A stretch of 64,000 bases of DNA, taken from the NCBI GenBank assembly GCA_050084515.1, contig CM114275.1, forward strand, positions 15,934,001 to 15,998,000. The letters run 5' to 3'. This document shows positions 22,016 to 33,846 of the stretch, piece by piece. Position 1 is the stretch's first letter; every line of letters starts with the position of its first letter. The position numbers were made by a program, and so were the translations under genes. The DNA comes from Blasia pusilla (Eukaryota > Marchantiophyta > Marchantiopsida > Blasiales). The notes under the pieces were generated by a model. That model ran no database searches. It worked only from the letters and a program-made list of their open reading frames with translations, and had not been told where the DNA came from.

Positions 22016-22177
22016 TTCCTCAGTCTTTCACGTTGTCCGAAGCGATGAGGACCCCATCGATGGGTCCTCATCAAAGTTCCTTGAGAGTTGGTGATGTTGT
22101 TGGTGTGCAGGCACGGAGGGCGATGGGAGAAGCGAGTGCGATGACTCCTATTGTTGATGCTCAGGAGGGGCATGTGT
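22016..22177 (+). other. Inverted internal segment in copy B
   Basis: This about 162-bp stretch matches 54924-55086 of copy C on the same (plus) strand, although copies B and C lie in opposite directions. It is therefore inverted within copy B. It contains the near-palindrome CCCCATCGATGGG inside a longer dyad. It marks the place where Gag and protease (about 2.8 kb in copy C) are missing. Confidence 0.82.
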
Positions 22178-22189
22178 ACAACAAAGATA

Positions 22190-22990
22190 GAACGCTGCAT
22201 CCACACACCCAATATCCCCAAATAAACTACCAAAATCCTGAATCCCTCACACGTGCAAAGTAAAGGACCAGAATGGGTAACCTAAACACATGTCGATGTC
22301 GCTCCTCAGCAATTGCGAATCTCAACCCCAACTCGGTCGTGGAGACAACTCCTCCAATCAGCAAGTCATACTCCTCCCGTACTGACGTTGCTCAAAACTC
22401 CTCGATAGACGGTGCAGTTCCAGCGGAATGGTGCGGCGTTGCAGGCGGCATGGAACGGCTACAAACGGCACAGCCCTCGATGATGGGATGCAGCACTCGG
22501 CGACATACCCTCCTCAATCAACAATAAACTCACACTCTGCTCCACAATGCCGGAGCGGCTCCGCGATCAAACGTTGTGGTGCGGCCACGAGCGGCACAAC
22601 ATGACAATCGGCGGCGCGTTGCAGCTACGGGCGTCACGGCACGATACCCGATCGTCGTTGAGCGGCTACCAATCACAACATAGCAGCAGAAAATCAAAAC
22701 TCAAACACTGTAACAAGAGGTCATATGCCATCACAGGTTGATGACGGTGGCGGCCAAAACAAAGCACGTGATGGCAACGCAAGTCCGAGAATCAATGAAC
22801 GTTGTGGAAGACCCTCCACTCCGTAACGGCGGCAATGGCAACCAAGGGTGGACAACGGACGGTGGACCATTGACGGTGACGGATGACCGTTGATAGTGAC
22901 GAGCGAACGGTGACGGTGACGGTTGACCGGCGACGGTGAAAGTTTACCGTTGAATGTTGACGGTGACTATGACCGCGACGGCCGTCGCGG
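22190..22990 (-). other. 5' leader of copy B with a degenerate GACGGT-type repeat
   Basis: 22190-22520 matches 52700-53010 of copy C. Beyond it, 22738-22990 is a degenerate simple repeat on TGACGGTGACGG-like units that copy C lacks. No coding signal. Confidence 0.6.
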
Positions 22991-23012
22991 GTGTGGCGGC
23001 TGGTTTAGGGTT

Positions 23013-23216
23013 TGCACAATTTAACCCTAAAAATTGCCTAGCAATGGCAGTTTTGCAAGATTGACCATAACTTTTTGCTCGCAACTCCAAATTGCGAATT
23101 GTTTGTTGCACAAGGTGCATAGCTTCATGATCTACGCTAGTATTAAAAAATATTTGGAATCGGACATTCCAGTAAAAACTGAAATTGCTAGGAGATTTTT
23201 AGGGTTAAATTGTGCA
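23013..23216. mobile_element. Foldback/MITE-like element, 204 bp
   Basis: The ends are inverted repeats of 33 bp with two mismatches, beginning TGCACAATTTAACCCTAAAA on each side. The interior is non-coding. It interrupts LTR-related sequence of copy B: the next bases (23217-23241) read as TGTCACGTCC...GATAGATCGG on the minus strand. No convincing target duplication is visible. Confidence 0.7.
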
Positions 23217-23480
23217 CCGATCTATCCTAAAGGACGTGACACCATAGACTTAGTTATTTGCGACGAGGTTTCAAGAGAAAATGAGCCCTCAAAGCTCTGT
23301 CTACATGAATATACCCTCTCTCTCCCTTCCCCAAAATCTCTCCTCGATAACCTATGAACACACATGTCTTCTTGATGTACGATAGGTTGAAAAGAATTCT
23401 CCAAACTAGAAAGTCAACTAAGCAAAAAGTAGAAAAAAATTATTCAGAATAGCAAGTTCTTCATAATATCTTCATATAAG
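23217..23480 (-). repeat. LTR-related fragments beside copy B
   Basis: Minus-strand pieces match LTR parts elsewhere. TTTAGGATAGATCGG matches 52445 onward. A stretch with GAACTTGCTATT and GTTGACTTTC matches 52590-52640 and 51600-51650. The order of pieces differs between copies, so the true LTR edge cannot be fixed. Confidence 0.45.
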
Positions 23481-23685
23481 TCCAATATAGGGGGTAGCCC
23501 ACACACTCACTATACTTTCCTCGACAAGCCAATGTCAACCTACCCGCATCGATGTACGACCTCCTTGAATACACCATGCAAATATTATCCGCTCCTAGAT
23601 GAAAGATATTAGGAGATGAACCATCTATAATATTAATAGAGGAGCGCTTTTCAATGGCGAAATTGGAGAATTCATCACGTGGCAT

Positions 23686-23775
23686 GGTAGGGGAGGGGGT
23701 ACGAGGAGGGCATTCAAGTAACGGGGCTTTACGGGTAGGGGAGGGCTAGGGGGAGGGGGGCATTCAAATAATAAT
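23686..23775 (+). repeat. G-rich stretch with repeated GGGGAGGG units
   Basis: Several runs of three to six G and a repeated GGGCATTCAA block about 60 bp apart. It could form a G-quadruplex. Confidence 0.5.
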
Positions 23776-24572
23776 AATACGCAACATATTTGAATTTTAC
23801 TACTTGGACCACATTAGATGGGTAGAAATAGACTAGGTAGAGAAAACCCATAGGGATTTGAATAGAATAGAAAAATATTTTATTAGGTAATTAATAGTTT
23901 ATTTAATGTTATAATGGTGATTATAAATATTAATAAAATGGAATAATTTTGATAAAGAAATTTTTTTTGCAAATTATGTCTTACGTCACATATGATGGAA
24001 AGGGAAAATAAATTTTCATGGAGAAGGAGTAGATTAAATTTGATGGAAGGATAAAATTATTCAAGGGATTGGGATATCCTTTAAATTTGAATAGAGTACT
24101 CTAATTACTTAGAAGAGTGAAATGTTATTACTCTTCTAAGTTTTGAGAAAATAAGAATTATATCTTAAATTTGAAAATAATGATGTGATTATTTTTAAAA
24201 TTAATCATATTAATTTACACGTGATATTTTGGGAAAGGGAAATGAATTTGAATGGAAAAAGAAAAGGATTTTGTTAATTAAAATTAATTACATTATTTTA
24301 TAGTGAATGTGATTTTGGTGGGAAGAGTGGAAGGGGAAGGATAATTATTGTTGGAATTTTTAGGGAGGAATGTAATTATTTAAGGGAGATGGATATTATC
24401 TAAATGTGATTTTCTTACTCTTTTAAGATTTATAAAAGTGAAAATTATACTTAAAATTTGAAATTAAATATATTTTAAAAATGGAAGTATAATTTTTAAA
24501 AATATCTTCGACACCTGTTTTTAAGCCCTTCTATTGAAGAAACTATCTTAGGCGTGCATGGCAAGGCCAACG
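23776..24572. other. No gene seen
   Basis: Very AT-rich sequence without coding signal. Confidence 0.6.
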
Positions 24573-24791
24573 TCTATATTATTATGGAAGAATGTTTTCT
24601 TGATTTACAAACACCTCTATGGTTGACAGATGGCAACTAAGCAAGAAGAAAATGTTTCTCCTTATACAGAGAGAGAAAAAAAAAGTTTGAATTTGTGTAC
24701 AATATCATTCCTCCCCTTCACATGTTATATACTAATAGAAACTCTTCGAACACTTTTTTATATCCCGTGCTTTGCACATGCACCCTACTAG
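24573..24791 (+). mobile_element. Non-autonomous mini-Helitron, 219 bp
   Basis: The 5' end TCTATATTATTATGGAAG is typical of plant Helitrons. The 3' end is CTAG followed by T, and about 9 bp before it lies a small hairpin, GTGC TTT GCAC. A rolling-circle replicon needs just these end signals. The base before the 5' TC is G, where A is usual. A second 5' end with the same sequence occurs at 38127. Confidence 0.7.
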
Positions 24792-27700
24792 TAAATAGTA
24801 TGGTGAAAGATGGAACCAAACATATTTGTGGTTGTGATGTAGGTCAAAAGTAATTACTTCAATAATTTCCTCCAATCTTTTTCACAACAATCCTTCTTTT
24901 ATAATGAAAAAATTTCGAAGTGCCAAATATTTCCCTTTGGTCCAACTCAACAAATCATAAATCATGGGTTTATCCCATGATTTATGACGGGAAAATCCCA
25001 ACAAATCACAAGCTAAAAATAACATGAGCAAGTGCTGACTTTATGCTCTCCGTTAGTAGTAATTTCGAGTAATTAGAAGTGAAATCTTGTCGTCTTTTGA
25101 TTTGGCGTACTTACTAGTTAAGTGGAAAATACAGTGAATCTTTTTGTTCTATTTTGGTGAAAGACGGGGACAGGTGGAGCAAGACGAGAGGCAAGACATG
25201 CAAAAGTGCGAGGTTGGAAATCCGCCAGAGACAGGTGGCGCCACCGCGGCGTCCCGCGTGACGTGTGGAGGTTAAAGTCGGCTCGTCTCCTGGACGACGT
25301 CTACCACTCTTCTACTTTGGGACCGTCAGGTTTGCTTGAGTGGGCGTCGACAAGTGTCGGTTATGTCATCACTTGCCGACCCTCGTAAGTGCTTTTATCA
25401 CCACTCGTATCACATCGTATTTTGTGATCGTTTCTAAGTGCGAAATATTAAGGTGAATATTTATGTTCGCATTCCTTTCCAAGCGGAAAGGATGGAAAAA
25501 AGGACTACATTTTTTTAATAGTTTTTGGAAAATCATGAAGCCAGTTTTTTTGACCGTGAACCATTGACCATTTCATAGTGTTGATGTTTTCTTTGAAATA
25601 GAAGATTGGCAGTTACCAATTGTTGTGTTTGATAAACAAAATAAAGATGGTGGGGAATGAACTCGCATAGATTTATCATGCCACGACTTTAGATTAGGCT
25701 TGGTAAAATATAAATTAAGATGGTGGGGAATGGACTGGCTCAGCTTCACCATGTCACAATTTTAGATTCCTAGATGAAACAAGAAAGATAAAATTGTGGT
25801 ATTTTCTAATGCTTATGAAAAGATAACGTTAAGAAAGAGTTTGAACAAGAATCTTCTTATTCATAAACAAATTACATATACAACTGAAATTGTTAAAACA
25901 TGATTGCTTCAATTGGTGCTAGAGTTCCTAGGCATTTGCACACTTAACATTGGGCACTGTTACTAATTTTTTACTCTAGCCCTCTTGCTACTCTTTTTAA
26001 TTGGTCCTCTCTCCCTCTATCCCCTCTATATCAGAGAATATTATGAGATGTTGCATCCATCCAAGTTAGGAAATAAGGCTGACTTAAAGGAAAAAAAAAG
26101 GATGAAAGTGCAAACACTAGCTGTAGGAAAGAGCTCAATGGCGTTCCCCTCCAACCTGACGAAGGGGAATGTGTACAATAAACTGCTACAACACCAAACA
26201 AATCCTGAATGGCCTAACGAAAAGATGTAAACAAGAGGGTACGAATAGGAACCTGACCACTCATATGAAGTTGATAGAATGATGAACTCGTCGGAAGAGA
26301 GCAATGGAAACTTTTGCTTCACTCTCATGTATGGTATGCCTTTCTCGGGTAAGACAAAGCCACAACAGATTTCCATCATCTCAGTCATCCTATTCAAGAA
26401 CACAAGCGCTCCCTAGAACGTGCTTCGAGGGTTTCATGGCCCACCGGTTGGTGAATCCTTGTAACTCGTCTCTCTGATTGACTTGTGGTTAACTAGGAGA
26501 GCATGGTAAGCTGAAGTTTGGTGGGGATTCAGTTCCAACATTGCAGACATATTAGCTATGGGAACATATCCAACTTGTAGCGATCCATATCATGTTCCTA
26601 AATTCAAGTACTGAAGTGCCCTGGTGCTGTGTGCTTGAGTCAACCCAAGGGTATTTGATGGCTCTGAGTATTTCAAGCAAATGCCTGCATATGACATTTC
26701 GACGTTAAGCTCGGACAAAAATAACCATTCCTAGCCACGAATTTTGTTTTCATCGACAAGGATTATTTCCTGAAACATTGCTGCTTGCATGATTCCAGTG
26801 ACCTCCCATGAATCAATGGGTCATCAAGTTTCATCAATTTCTTCCACCAAAAGCACTGATTCCCAAGAACCCAGACTCTAGTAGATTTCAAACTACCCGT
26901 GAACAAGCCATCCAGCCATACCTCGAGCTATCTCCATGTCATTTCCTATGTGGGAACTCAGTTCAAGTTTTGTTCACATAGAGGATTTTACCCTGAACCA
27001 TAGAGAATGAAGAAACTGTAGTTAAGTTAAATACATGGACATCCCAAGACTCACAACTTTACGAAAGATGAGCATGAGAATTCAGTTCATAACTTGATCA
27101 CTAGCATGATACAGACAGCAACACATCCTGAGGCTTCCATCAGTAGGGCAGACGTGCGCGAGAATTCAGTTCATAACTACATCACTAGCACAATGCACAC
27201 AGCAGAAAGCCTATTGTGGTTTTGAGTCGACTCAGCTTAGCTATTTTGGACAACTCTTCTCTCTAGGTTCAACAGCCTTTTATGAAATGGCCCTAACTGC
27301 TGTGCTGCTCATGGATCTCCCTGACTGCGCACTTTCATGTTTTGTAGAAGTCAGGCTCAAAACTGGTAGGTTTAGTTATCAGCGCACGGGTGCTAGAGTA
27401 AAACAGTTAGCTCACTTCTTCTTTTCCTGTCCCTCTCCTAGACTTGCATGATTTGGCCAGCATATGTATTGCAAATCTTTGTACTTTCGAGTCCAATGAG
27501 AATCTTGGGTTCCCTGTGGACAGTAAATTAGTTCATTCACACAGAACATTATCAAGTCTTGTATTATTTTTTCATGAAAATCTTAGTTAATATCACTAAA
27601 TGTCTTTGAGACATTGTTAACTGTCTGTGGGAACTGCCAGACACCAAATCGACGAGGAAACTGTATTTGCATGAAAGCCTCTAGAATCGAAAAGCGTAAA

Positions 27701-27803
27701 GTGGATTAGCAAGATACCTCCAGAAGCAGTAGTTGTGAAATCCGCATGGTTTCCAGCTTCTCCAGCTAGATCTATCTTTGAGAGGTCATATCCAAAGGCT
27801 ACT
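24792..27803. other. No gene seen; two short direct duplications
   Basis: There is no supported gene between the mini-Helitron and the MurG stop codon. A block containing AAGATGGTGGGGAATG is repeated at about 25645 and 25720. GAGAATTCAGTTCATAACT is repeated at 27076 and 27160. The part nearest 27803 may include the MurG 3' untranslated region. Confidence 0.55.
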
Positions 27804-30171
27804 TCAAGCCAGAACTGAGGACTGGATGTGTTTGACCAGGCAGAGAACATGCTGAGCTATCCGATAAGAAGCATCTGGTGATGCTGCTTTGAGAGCCTTC
27901 TCAGTCATGTCTACCAGTGCTGCATCATCGCCTGCATAGGAGAAGGTGTAAGTTCTTTCGCCACAGGGCAATGGATTAAGTCTGAAACAGGACAGATAAT
28001 CAAGATTCACAAATGTAGATGGATGGAACATTGTGAAAATAGGTAGTAAACCAACCCTTGAAATCTAAGCAGACTAAATGTGAAGAGAAAATGAACATCG
28101 CTGTCAATGTCCACTGAATAACCAATTTTACATGTACATAAATCTGTTAAGAGTTATTTCAAAGTTCTAACATTGCTCTCGAAAGCCCGGCAGGAGAAAG
28201 AGAATGCATGTTCACAAGAAAAGAAACAGAGCAGGAATAAAAGAAGATGGGGGAACCCCATTCTAAGAGCCAATGAAATCCAATATCACAAACGACCGAA
28301 GGGAGAAGAAAAGGGAGAACCCCCTAAAACCTAACTACACCAACGGCGGAAACTGTTCTCTTCATGAGGAGAAGAGAAGAAGTGTTTTGGCACAGACGGC
28401 ATACCTAATAGTTCCTCTATCATTGAAGCCAATGCAGAAGAGCTGAGGGAGCTTTCCGGCAATGTTCTTGCACATCCTCCTTCCGCCATTGCTTCAGCAT
28501 TCTTGGTTTGATGATCTTCAGCTACGTTGATGGAAGGTATCTGAGTAGCAGCACATTGAGAACACCAACATTACTTTCAGTCAAATAGGAACACAAACTT
28601 ATTGCACATTTAAATTGCTGCCATTTTCCCAGTTCAACTACATTGCAATACCAAAACTTAGATCATCCATGGGTTCGTTCTCCCATTACGGGTGACACTG
28701 AGCCACGCTTACCAGGATAGAAGGTTTGCCGGTGACTAGCAGCTCACTGCAAGTTATCGCCCCAGCTCGGGCAACGACCAAATCTGCCGCCGCGTAGGCC
28801 ATGTGCATAGCATTCACGTAGCTACAGTAATAAGGGGAATTTTCATTAGAGGACCAGCACAAATACAACATGCACACGTGATGAGAATGGTTAAGGAACA
28901 TGGCAAGGCTAAATTCCCACCTTTTGGGGGTCAGTTTGGCGACTTCCCTGTTGACATTCATGGCAAGTCGTCAGGAGCTGCAGGACCTATCGGATGATTC
29001 TATGCAATGCTTCCTCTGACTCTGCAATGATTCTGTAAACTTTCACTTTGAGGTGGGACGCTTCTCTTACGGGAAAACTGCCAGACGAGGATGACTTTTG
29101 ACTTGCGCTACCATCTCCTCGTAATATTTGGGTCCGGTCTGCCATATTACGTATCTAGTAGGATTCTCCTCCAGCATTGTAGTCGCCATGCCGGCCACCG
29201 CCATATTGATAACTCGTGCACCCAAAGAGCCTCCCAAAATCAAAACCACTCGCTTCCTAATCCTCTTATTCGAAACTTCCGAATGCGCGTTTCTACCATT
29301 CAGGTTCTCAAGAATCTGGCGTGGCTCATCCTCTGGGAAGAAGAACCTACGAGCAACGGCAGCGGAGACATACTGACGCAGCTCCATTCGAGTCGGGTTT
29401 CCGTAGAGCAAACATTTGTCTCTGGGAAAGTACGCAACGGCAGCGGAAAAGGCCACAAAAACAGCCTTTGCAAATTTTCCCAGTAAGCGGTTGGTGATTC
29501 CTGCATAGGCATTTTGCTCTTGAACGACAACCGGTAAACGCATTACGGCCGCTACAAGACACAGAGGACCGGAGACATACCCACCCGTTCCTACCACCAC
29601 ATTCGGCCGCAGCCGCTTCAGCAACCTCCAGCAAGAGATCAATGCCATGAGAAGCTTTACAGGCATAAGAAGGTTCTCGGCAGAAGCAAAGGGTCGGTGA
29701 ATAGCCACGGCGGGAATTGCTGTGATAGCATATCCAGCACTGGGAACGACAGACCATTCCATACGATCTTTCGTGCCAACAAACTCAACCTGTGCTGTCT
29801 CACAAAGCCTCTTGATCTCATCAGCGATGGCTATGGCCGGATACACATGGCCCCCAGTCCCGCCTGCTGCCATTAAAACCTTCACCTTCCCTTCTTGAAA
29901 ACCATCTCCTCCATCCAATGGACTGAGGCTGGCTGGACTCGCCCGTAGCGCACGCACGTTGGTGCTTCTCGGGGTGGCTCTCCGTGCTAGCTGCTGGAAC
30001 CCTGAGACGCCTACATGGAACAGGGATTTAGTGATGGTGTGAACTTTGTGCTCACCGTCGGGAAATTACACATTGCCGATTGGAGCAGCTAAAAGCGCAG
30101 AAAGGGTATCTTGAAGCAAAGAGAAGGGCGTGCCTGGAAAGTTGGAGGTCCCTGGTGGCCTCTGAGAGCAT
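27804..30171 (-). CDS. murG: MurG-type N-acetylglucosaminyltransferase, probably plastid-targeted
   Basis: MurG adds GlcNAc to lipid I in peptidoglycan synthesis; in plants the homologues act at the plastid envelope. I read exons up to 29071, then 28821-28713, 28540-28405 and 27931-27804, with matching phases and stop at 27804-27806. Family signatures are present: GGTGGHVYPAIAIADEI (UDP-GlcNAc/lipid-facing loop), GTGGYVSGPLCLVA, VVQEQNAYAGITNRLLG, LGGSLGARVINMA and RAGAITCSELLVTGKPSIL. The N-terminal part is rich in R, S and A, which suits a transit peptide. The first exon is not settled. The long exon is open up to about 30066 without an ATG. An ATG at 30171 followed by a GTGAGC donor at 30055 gives a transit-like peptide, but its phase does not fit the obvious TAG acceptor near 30014. 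Another acceptor or donor must be used. Confidence 0.88.
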
Positions 30172-31559
30172 CTTAACAGTGGATAATTCATGCCGGAAAA
30201 ACGGGTTGGAAGAAATTTCTGCAGCCTCGCGTTGACAAACCTGCGTGAGGGATGGAAATCGAATTGTTTGCAATAGACAGAAGTGCTGTATTACTCTGCG
30301 CCCCCGTGCTGTACGTTTGCATCCAGTATGCCTCTAGTCTTGGAAGCACAGCTAAAGAAACGAAGACTCTTGCGGTCGGTTTCAAGCCTTTCGAGCCTGG
30401 GATCCAGAGCATCGAAAATAGTCCGCCCCTGGACGCTTTGACGGACACGGTGATCAAGAAATTCGGAACTAAACGCGAATCAATAAGAGTGATACCATGA
30501 TTCGCATCTACTTTCCTCCACCTCGAGCTCGAGGATAAATGCTGGCACCTGGACTCCGGCAGGCTCAATCGTGCAAATACAATCATTCAACTCATGAGTT
30601 GCGCGGGGGGCACTCCAAGAACTTTCCTCGGGATGCGAACAGCATTCTCTTCCCCACTTCACAACAGCCGTCCGTTCCTGCGGAGATCCTAACCACTAAA
30701 CACCTCCACTCTGAAATCGTCGTTGGGTATGCATTATTTTATTATGCTCATGCGCCGAGCACTTCACCCCCTACGCCTGTTTCCCGTAGCAGTATCTGGC
30801 CGACCTCATTGCTAGCGTCACAAAGTGCAAGCACCGCCAGCCTTACGGCAGGCCTTGGAATGACAAGATATGTAAATCTCTGTGCCCTGCAGGGGTAATA
30901 TCTCACCCTCATTGCAAACTCTTCCTCCTGTGGGCAAATACAAAGCAGGAGTCAAGCGTACGAGGGAATCCATGAAGACTCCAAGAAGCGGAAACCGAGC
31001 TTTCCATCCTTGCGAACTTCTATCGATGTCCGTCAACTCGACGATTACCACAATAATCTGTTCAGTGCGACAAAGGATCTCTATCGGACGGGGCAGCGGT
31101 GGGATCCATCGCCTACTTCTCGCGAAATTGCAAATCTATCCCTTGCTGCCGTAGCGGCAAGCGTCCGGAATCCCTCGTCTCTTTCTTGCGGAATGGCAAA
31201 TCTATCCCGTTCTGCCCCGGCGACGAGCGTCTGTTGACACCGTCGGCAACCAATAATGAAGACGGAGTGCTGTACGTCCTTGTCCTATGGCGATGTACGG
31301 GTTCCGGCGCCTTATCGGCATTTGACCTCGTCCATTCAGCAGTTCCACTAAAGTGTTTCATTTGCGATACTTGGGCGAGCCGTTCGTGCGCTCCGCCCCA
31401 TGGATTTGGCTTTCTTTCCACGGTTACCATACGACGCCCTCCCGAGGTTACATCCTCGTTCGTCCAGTCGTTAACATCCCAACGTTTGTATGTGATTTTC
31501 ATCTTGACACGACCTTATGCCTATATCCGTCCCTCTTTGCACGGGCATTCGGGCGTTCC
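30172..31559. other. Intergenic, MurG promoter side
   Basis: Between the MurG 5' end and the retroelement on the other strand. An imperfect duplication of about 66 bp around 31117-31231 repeats GCAAATCTATCCC. No independent gene is convincing. Confidence 0.45.
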
Positions 31560-33846
31560 CTTAGGATGGCAGTTGGAGGGTTGTCCGGTATGATGTACGA
31601 ACACCTTCGTGATTGCTTTCCCTCCGAGGACTCTGTTAGCGGCTTTTCCGAGTTGCTTCAGGTTGCCTCTCACCTAGCTCAGGGGAGAGTGCCAACAGCA
31701 GTAGCCCAGGTATTGGGGGCGACTTTTGGCGTTATCGAAGGAGGGTGGAGGGATCCGTCCGATTGCCATAGGGGAGGTGCTCTTACGGTTGGTGAGTCGC
31801 ACTATCGCTTTGCAGTTCCGTGAGGCTTTCCAGTCACATATGAGTCCGCACCAGTTCAGAGTTGCCACGCTAGCCGGTTGTGAGGCTGTAGCCTTAGGTT
31901 TGAGGGCTTGTTAGATATACATCCCGAGTGGGTGGTTCTCCAAGTTGATGTGGAGAACGCCTTTAACTCAGTGTCTCGGGCACCTATCTTCACGGAGCTG
32001 AGAGATGCAGGAGGTCCCACAGCGAGCCTGATTCCCTTCGTGCATGCTTTTTATGGGGCCCCCTCGGCTCTCTATTTTCACCACAGTAGGTTCGAGGAGG
32101 ACGTCACGGTCTTGGAGTCTGCTACCGGGACGCGTCAGGGCGATCCATTGGATGGTGCATTGTTTGCTTTGGCTCATTATCGAGCGGTTCTTTCTACCGT
32201 GGAGGCTTTCCCGGGTTGCATTTTCCCTTCGTTGGCAGATGATACTCACATTGTCGACCTTGGAGACTTGGTTGTTCCTGCATTTCGGCACTTTTCAGCA
32301 CAGTTGGCACACGTTGGCCTCGCGGTGAAGGTGGGAAAGTGCAAGGCTTGGTCTTCATTAGGCTTGTCAGCGGATATTCATTTACCCGACGGTTTTTTGA
32401 CACCTGCTGGAGGGCTTTGCGTCTTGGGAGTCCCACTCGGGAGCTAGGACTTTGTATCGAGTTTTGTGGCGGCGGCTCTTACCGAGGATCTTCTTCATGT
32501 CGACGATCTCACGAGGATTGGTGACCCTCAAGTAGCTTATGGAATCCTCTTATCATGTTTTTCCCGTAGACATGGTTATCTGTGTAGAACAGTGTGGGCG
32601 ACTAGCCATATTTCTTCCTTGTATAGATCCTTTGATAGAAAGATTATGCATGCGTTTGGGGATCTTCTTGGACCCGGCTCAATAGAGTGCCCCGCGGGGG
32701 AGTTAGCTCGTAGACAGGCTTCTTGGCCGATTGCCTTTGGTGGAGTAGGTCTCATAGCGACTGAGTTAGTGGCATCTTTAGCCTTTTTAGGAAGTTGGGC
32801 CACTGTAGCACCACTCCTTTGCTCCCGATTTTTGGTTAGGGATAGACCACTACTTTTACAGTACGTTTCCCAAGTTTAGGATGGTCTTTTCCCACTTCGG
32901 TCTTCACTCACAGCTTGTAGAGACTCCCTTCTTGTTGAGGCTAGAGCAGTTCTTCCCGCTTTCTCTTCCCAAGTTATCTCCGGACAGTCTAGGCTCCAAT
33001 CTTCTTTGATGGAAGCCCACTTTGATGCATTGTTTAGAGCTACTATGTCGGACGGAAATATCCCCATGGAGGTTCGGGGCCGTATTTGCTCTTGCTCCGG
33101 AAAGGGGGCAGGTTCATGGGTGGGGGCTCGTCCCCTCATCTGGGCTTTCTGCATCGCACCACTTACCTACACTACAGCGATGAGGTTCCGACTGGGCCTG
33201 CCCCAACCAACTGTGGTTGGTTCGACACATTGCCAGTGTCCCCAGAGTCTGGATCCACTTGGTATGCATTTGGCACGGTGTCCAGTTGGGGGTGCGAGAT
33301 ATTATGTTCTCTATTGCTCGGGAGAGTGGATTCCATGTACAAAGAGAGCGGCACTACTCCATGCGAGATTCCCTTATCCGTGTTGATCTCTACATGACGA
33401 GGGAGTCTGAGCTAGTCGTAGCGGATGTTGTAGTGACGGATCCTACGCGGGCGGCGGTGCAAGCCCAAGTGGTAGCACAAGGGAGATTGCTACAAGGAGC
33501 GGCGGCGGCGGCAGTCAAGAAGACCCACATTTATAGTTGACTTAATGACGGACATCGATTTATCCCCCTAGCCATTGAGATGTACGGGGCGATGGGGGAG
33601 AGGTTTGACTCGTTCCTTACGGATTGCGCCCATCATCTCCAGTCGAGAAATGGGTTGTCCTTAGCTACTGCGATACTTTACTGTAGGCAACGGGTCTCTA
33701 TAGCTTTGCAGCGCGCCCAGGAAAATGGGCTTTTGCGGTGGGCTCAGGCGGTTGGAGACGCCAATGCTAGAGGCCCACTTAGTAGTAGTCATAGTTCTCT
33801 AGGTGTTGCTGATATTGTCTCTGCTGTTGGTGATTTTGGTCGTTAG
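31560..33846 (+). pseudogene. Non-LTR-like reverse transcriptase element, frameshifted
   Basis: The reading frame changes several times (about 31780, 31910, 32440, 32880, 33200 and 33540). Reverse transcriptase motifs are clear: GGIRPIAIGEVLLRLVSR, VVLQVDVENAFNSVSR (motif A), ATGTRQGDPLDGALFALAH (motif B) and PSLADDTHIV (motif C, ADD). Downstream is a cysteine/histidine cluster, CQCPQSLDPLGMHLARCP. A tail with ELVVADVVVTDP and AIEMYGAMGERFDSFL follows. Such tails accompany reverse transcriptases of several non-LTR groups and may be a restriction-like endonuclease; that part is inference. There is no LTR and no clear poly(A) tail. The group is not assigned. Confidence 0.72.

Larger units (their letters stand above)
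17166..23241 (-). mobile_element. Copy B of the methyltransferase/PHD-type Ty3/gypsy retrotransposon
   Basis: The best copy for the pol side. Read on the minus strand it has a leader matching copy C (about 22540-22190), an inverted leftover segment (22177-22016), a methyltransferase, reverse transcriptase, RNase H, integrase, PHD finger, polypurine tract and about 100 bp of LTR-like sequence ending GCGCACGACA. Gag and protease, present in copy C, are missing. Small disruptions break pol. The 5' LTR edge is unclear, because sequence resembling LTR pieces continues to about 23480 and a foldback element sits at 23013-23216. Confidence 0.85.
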
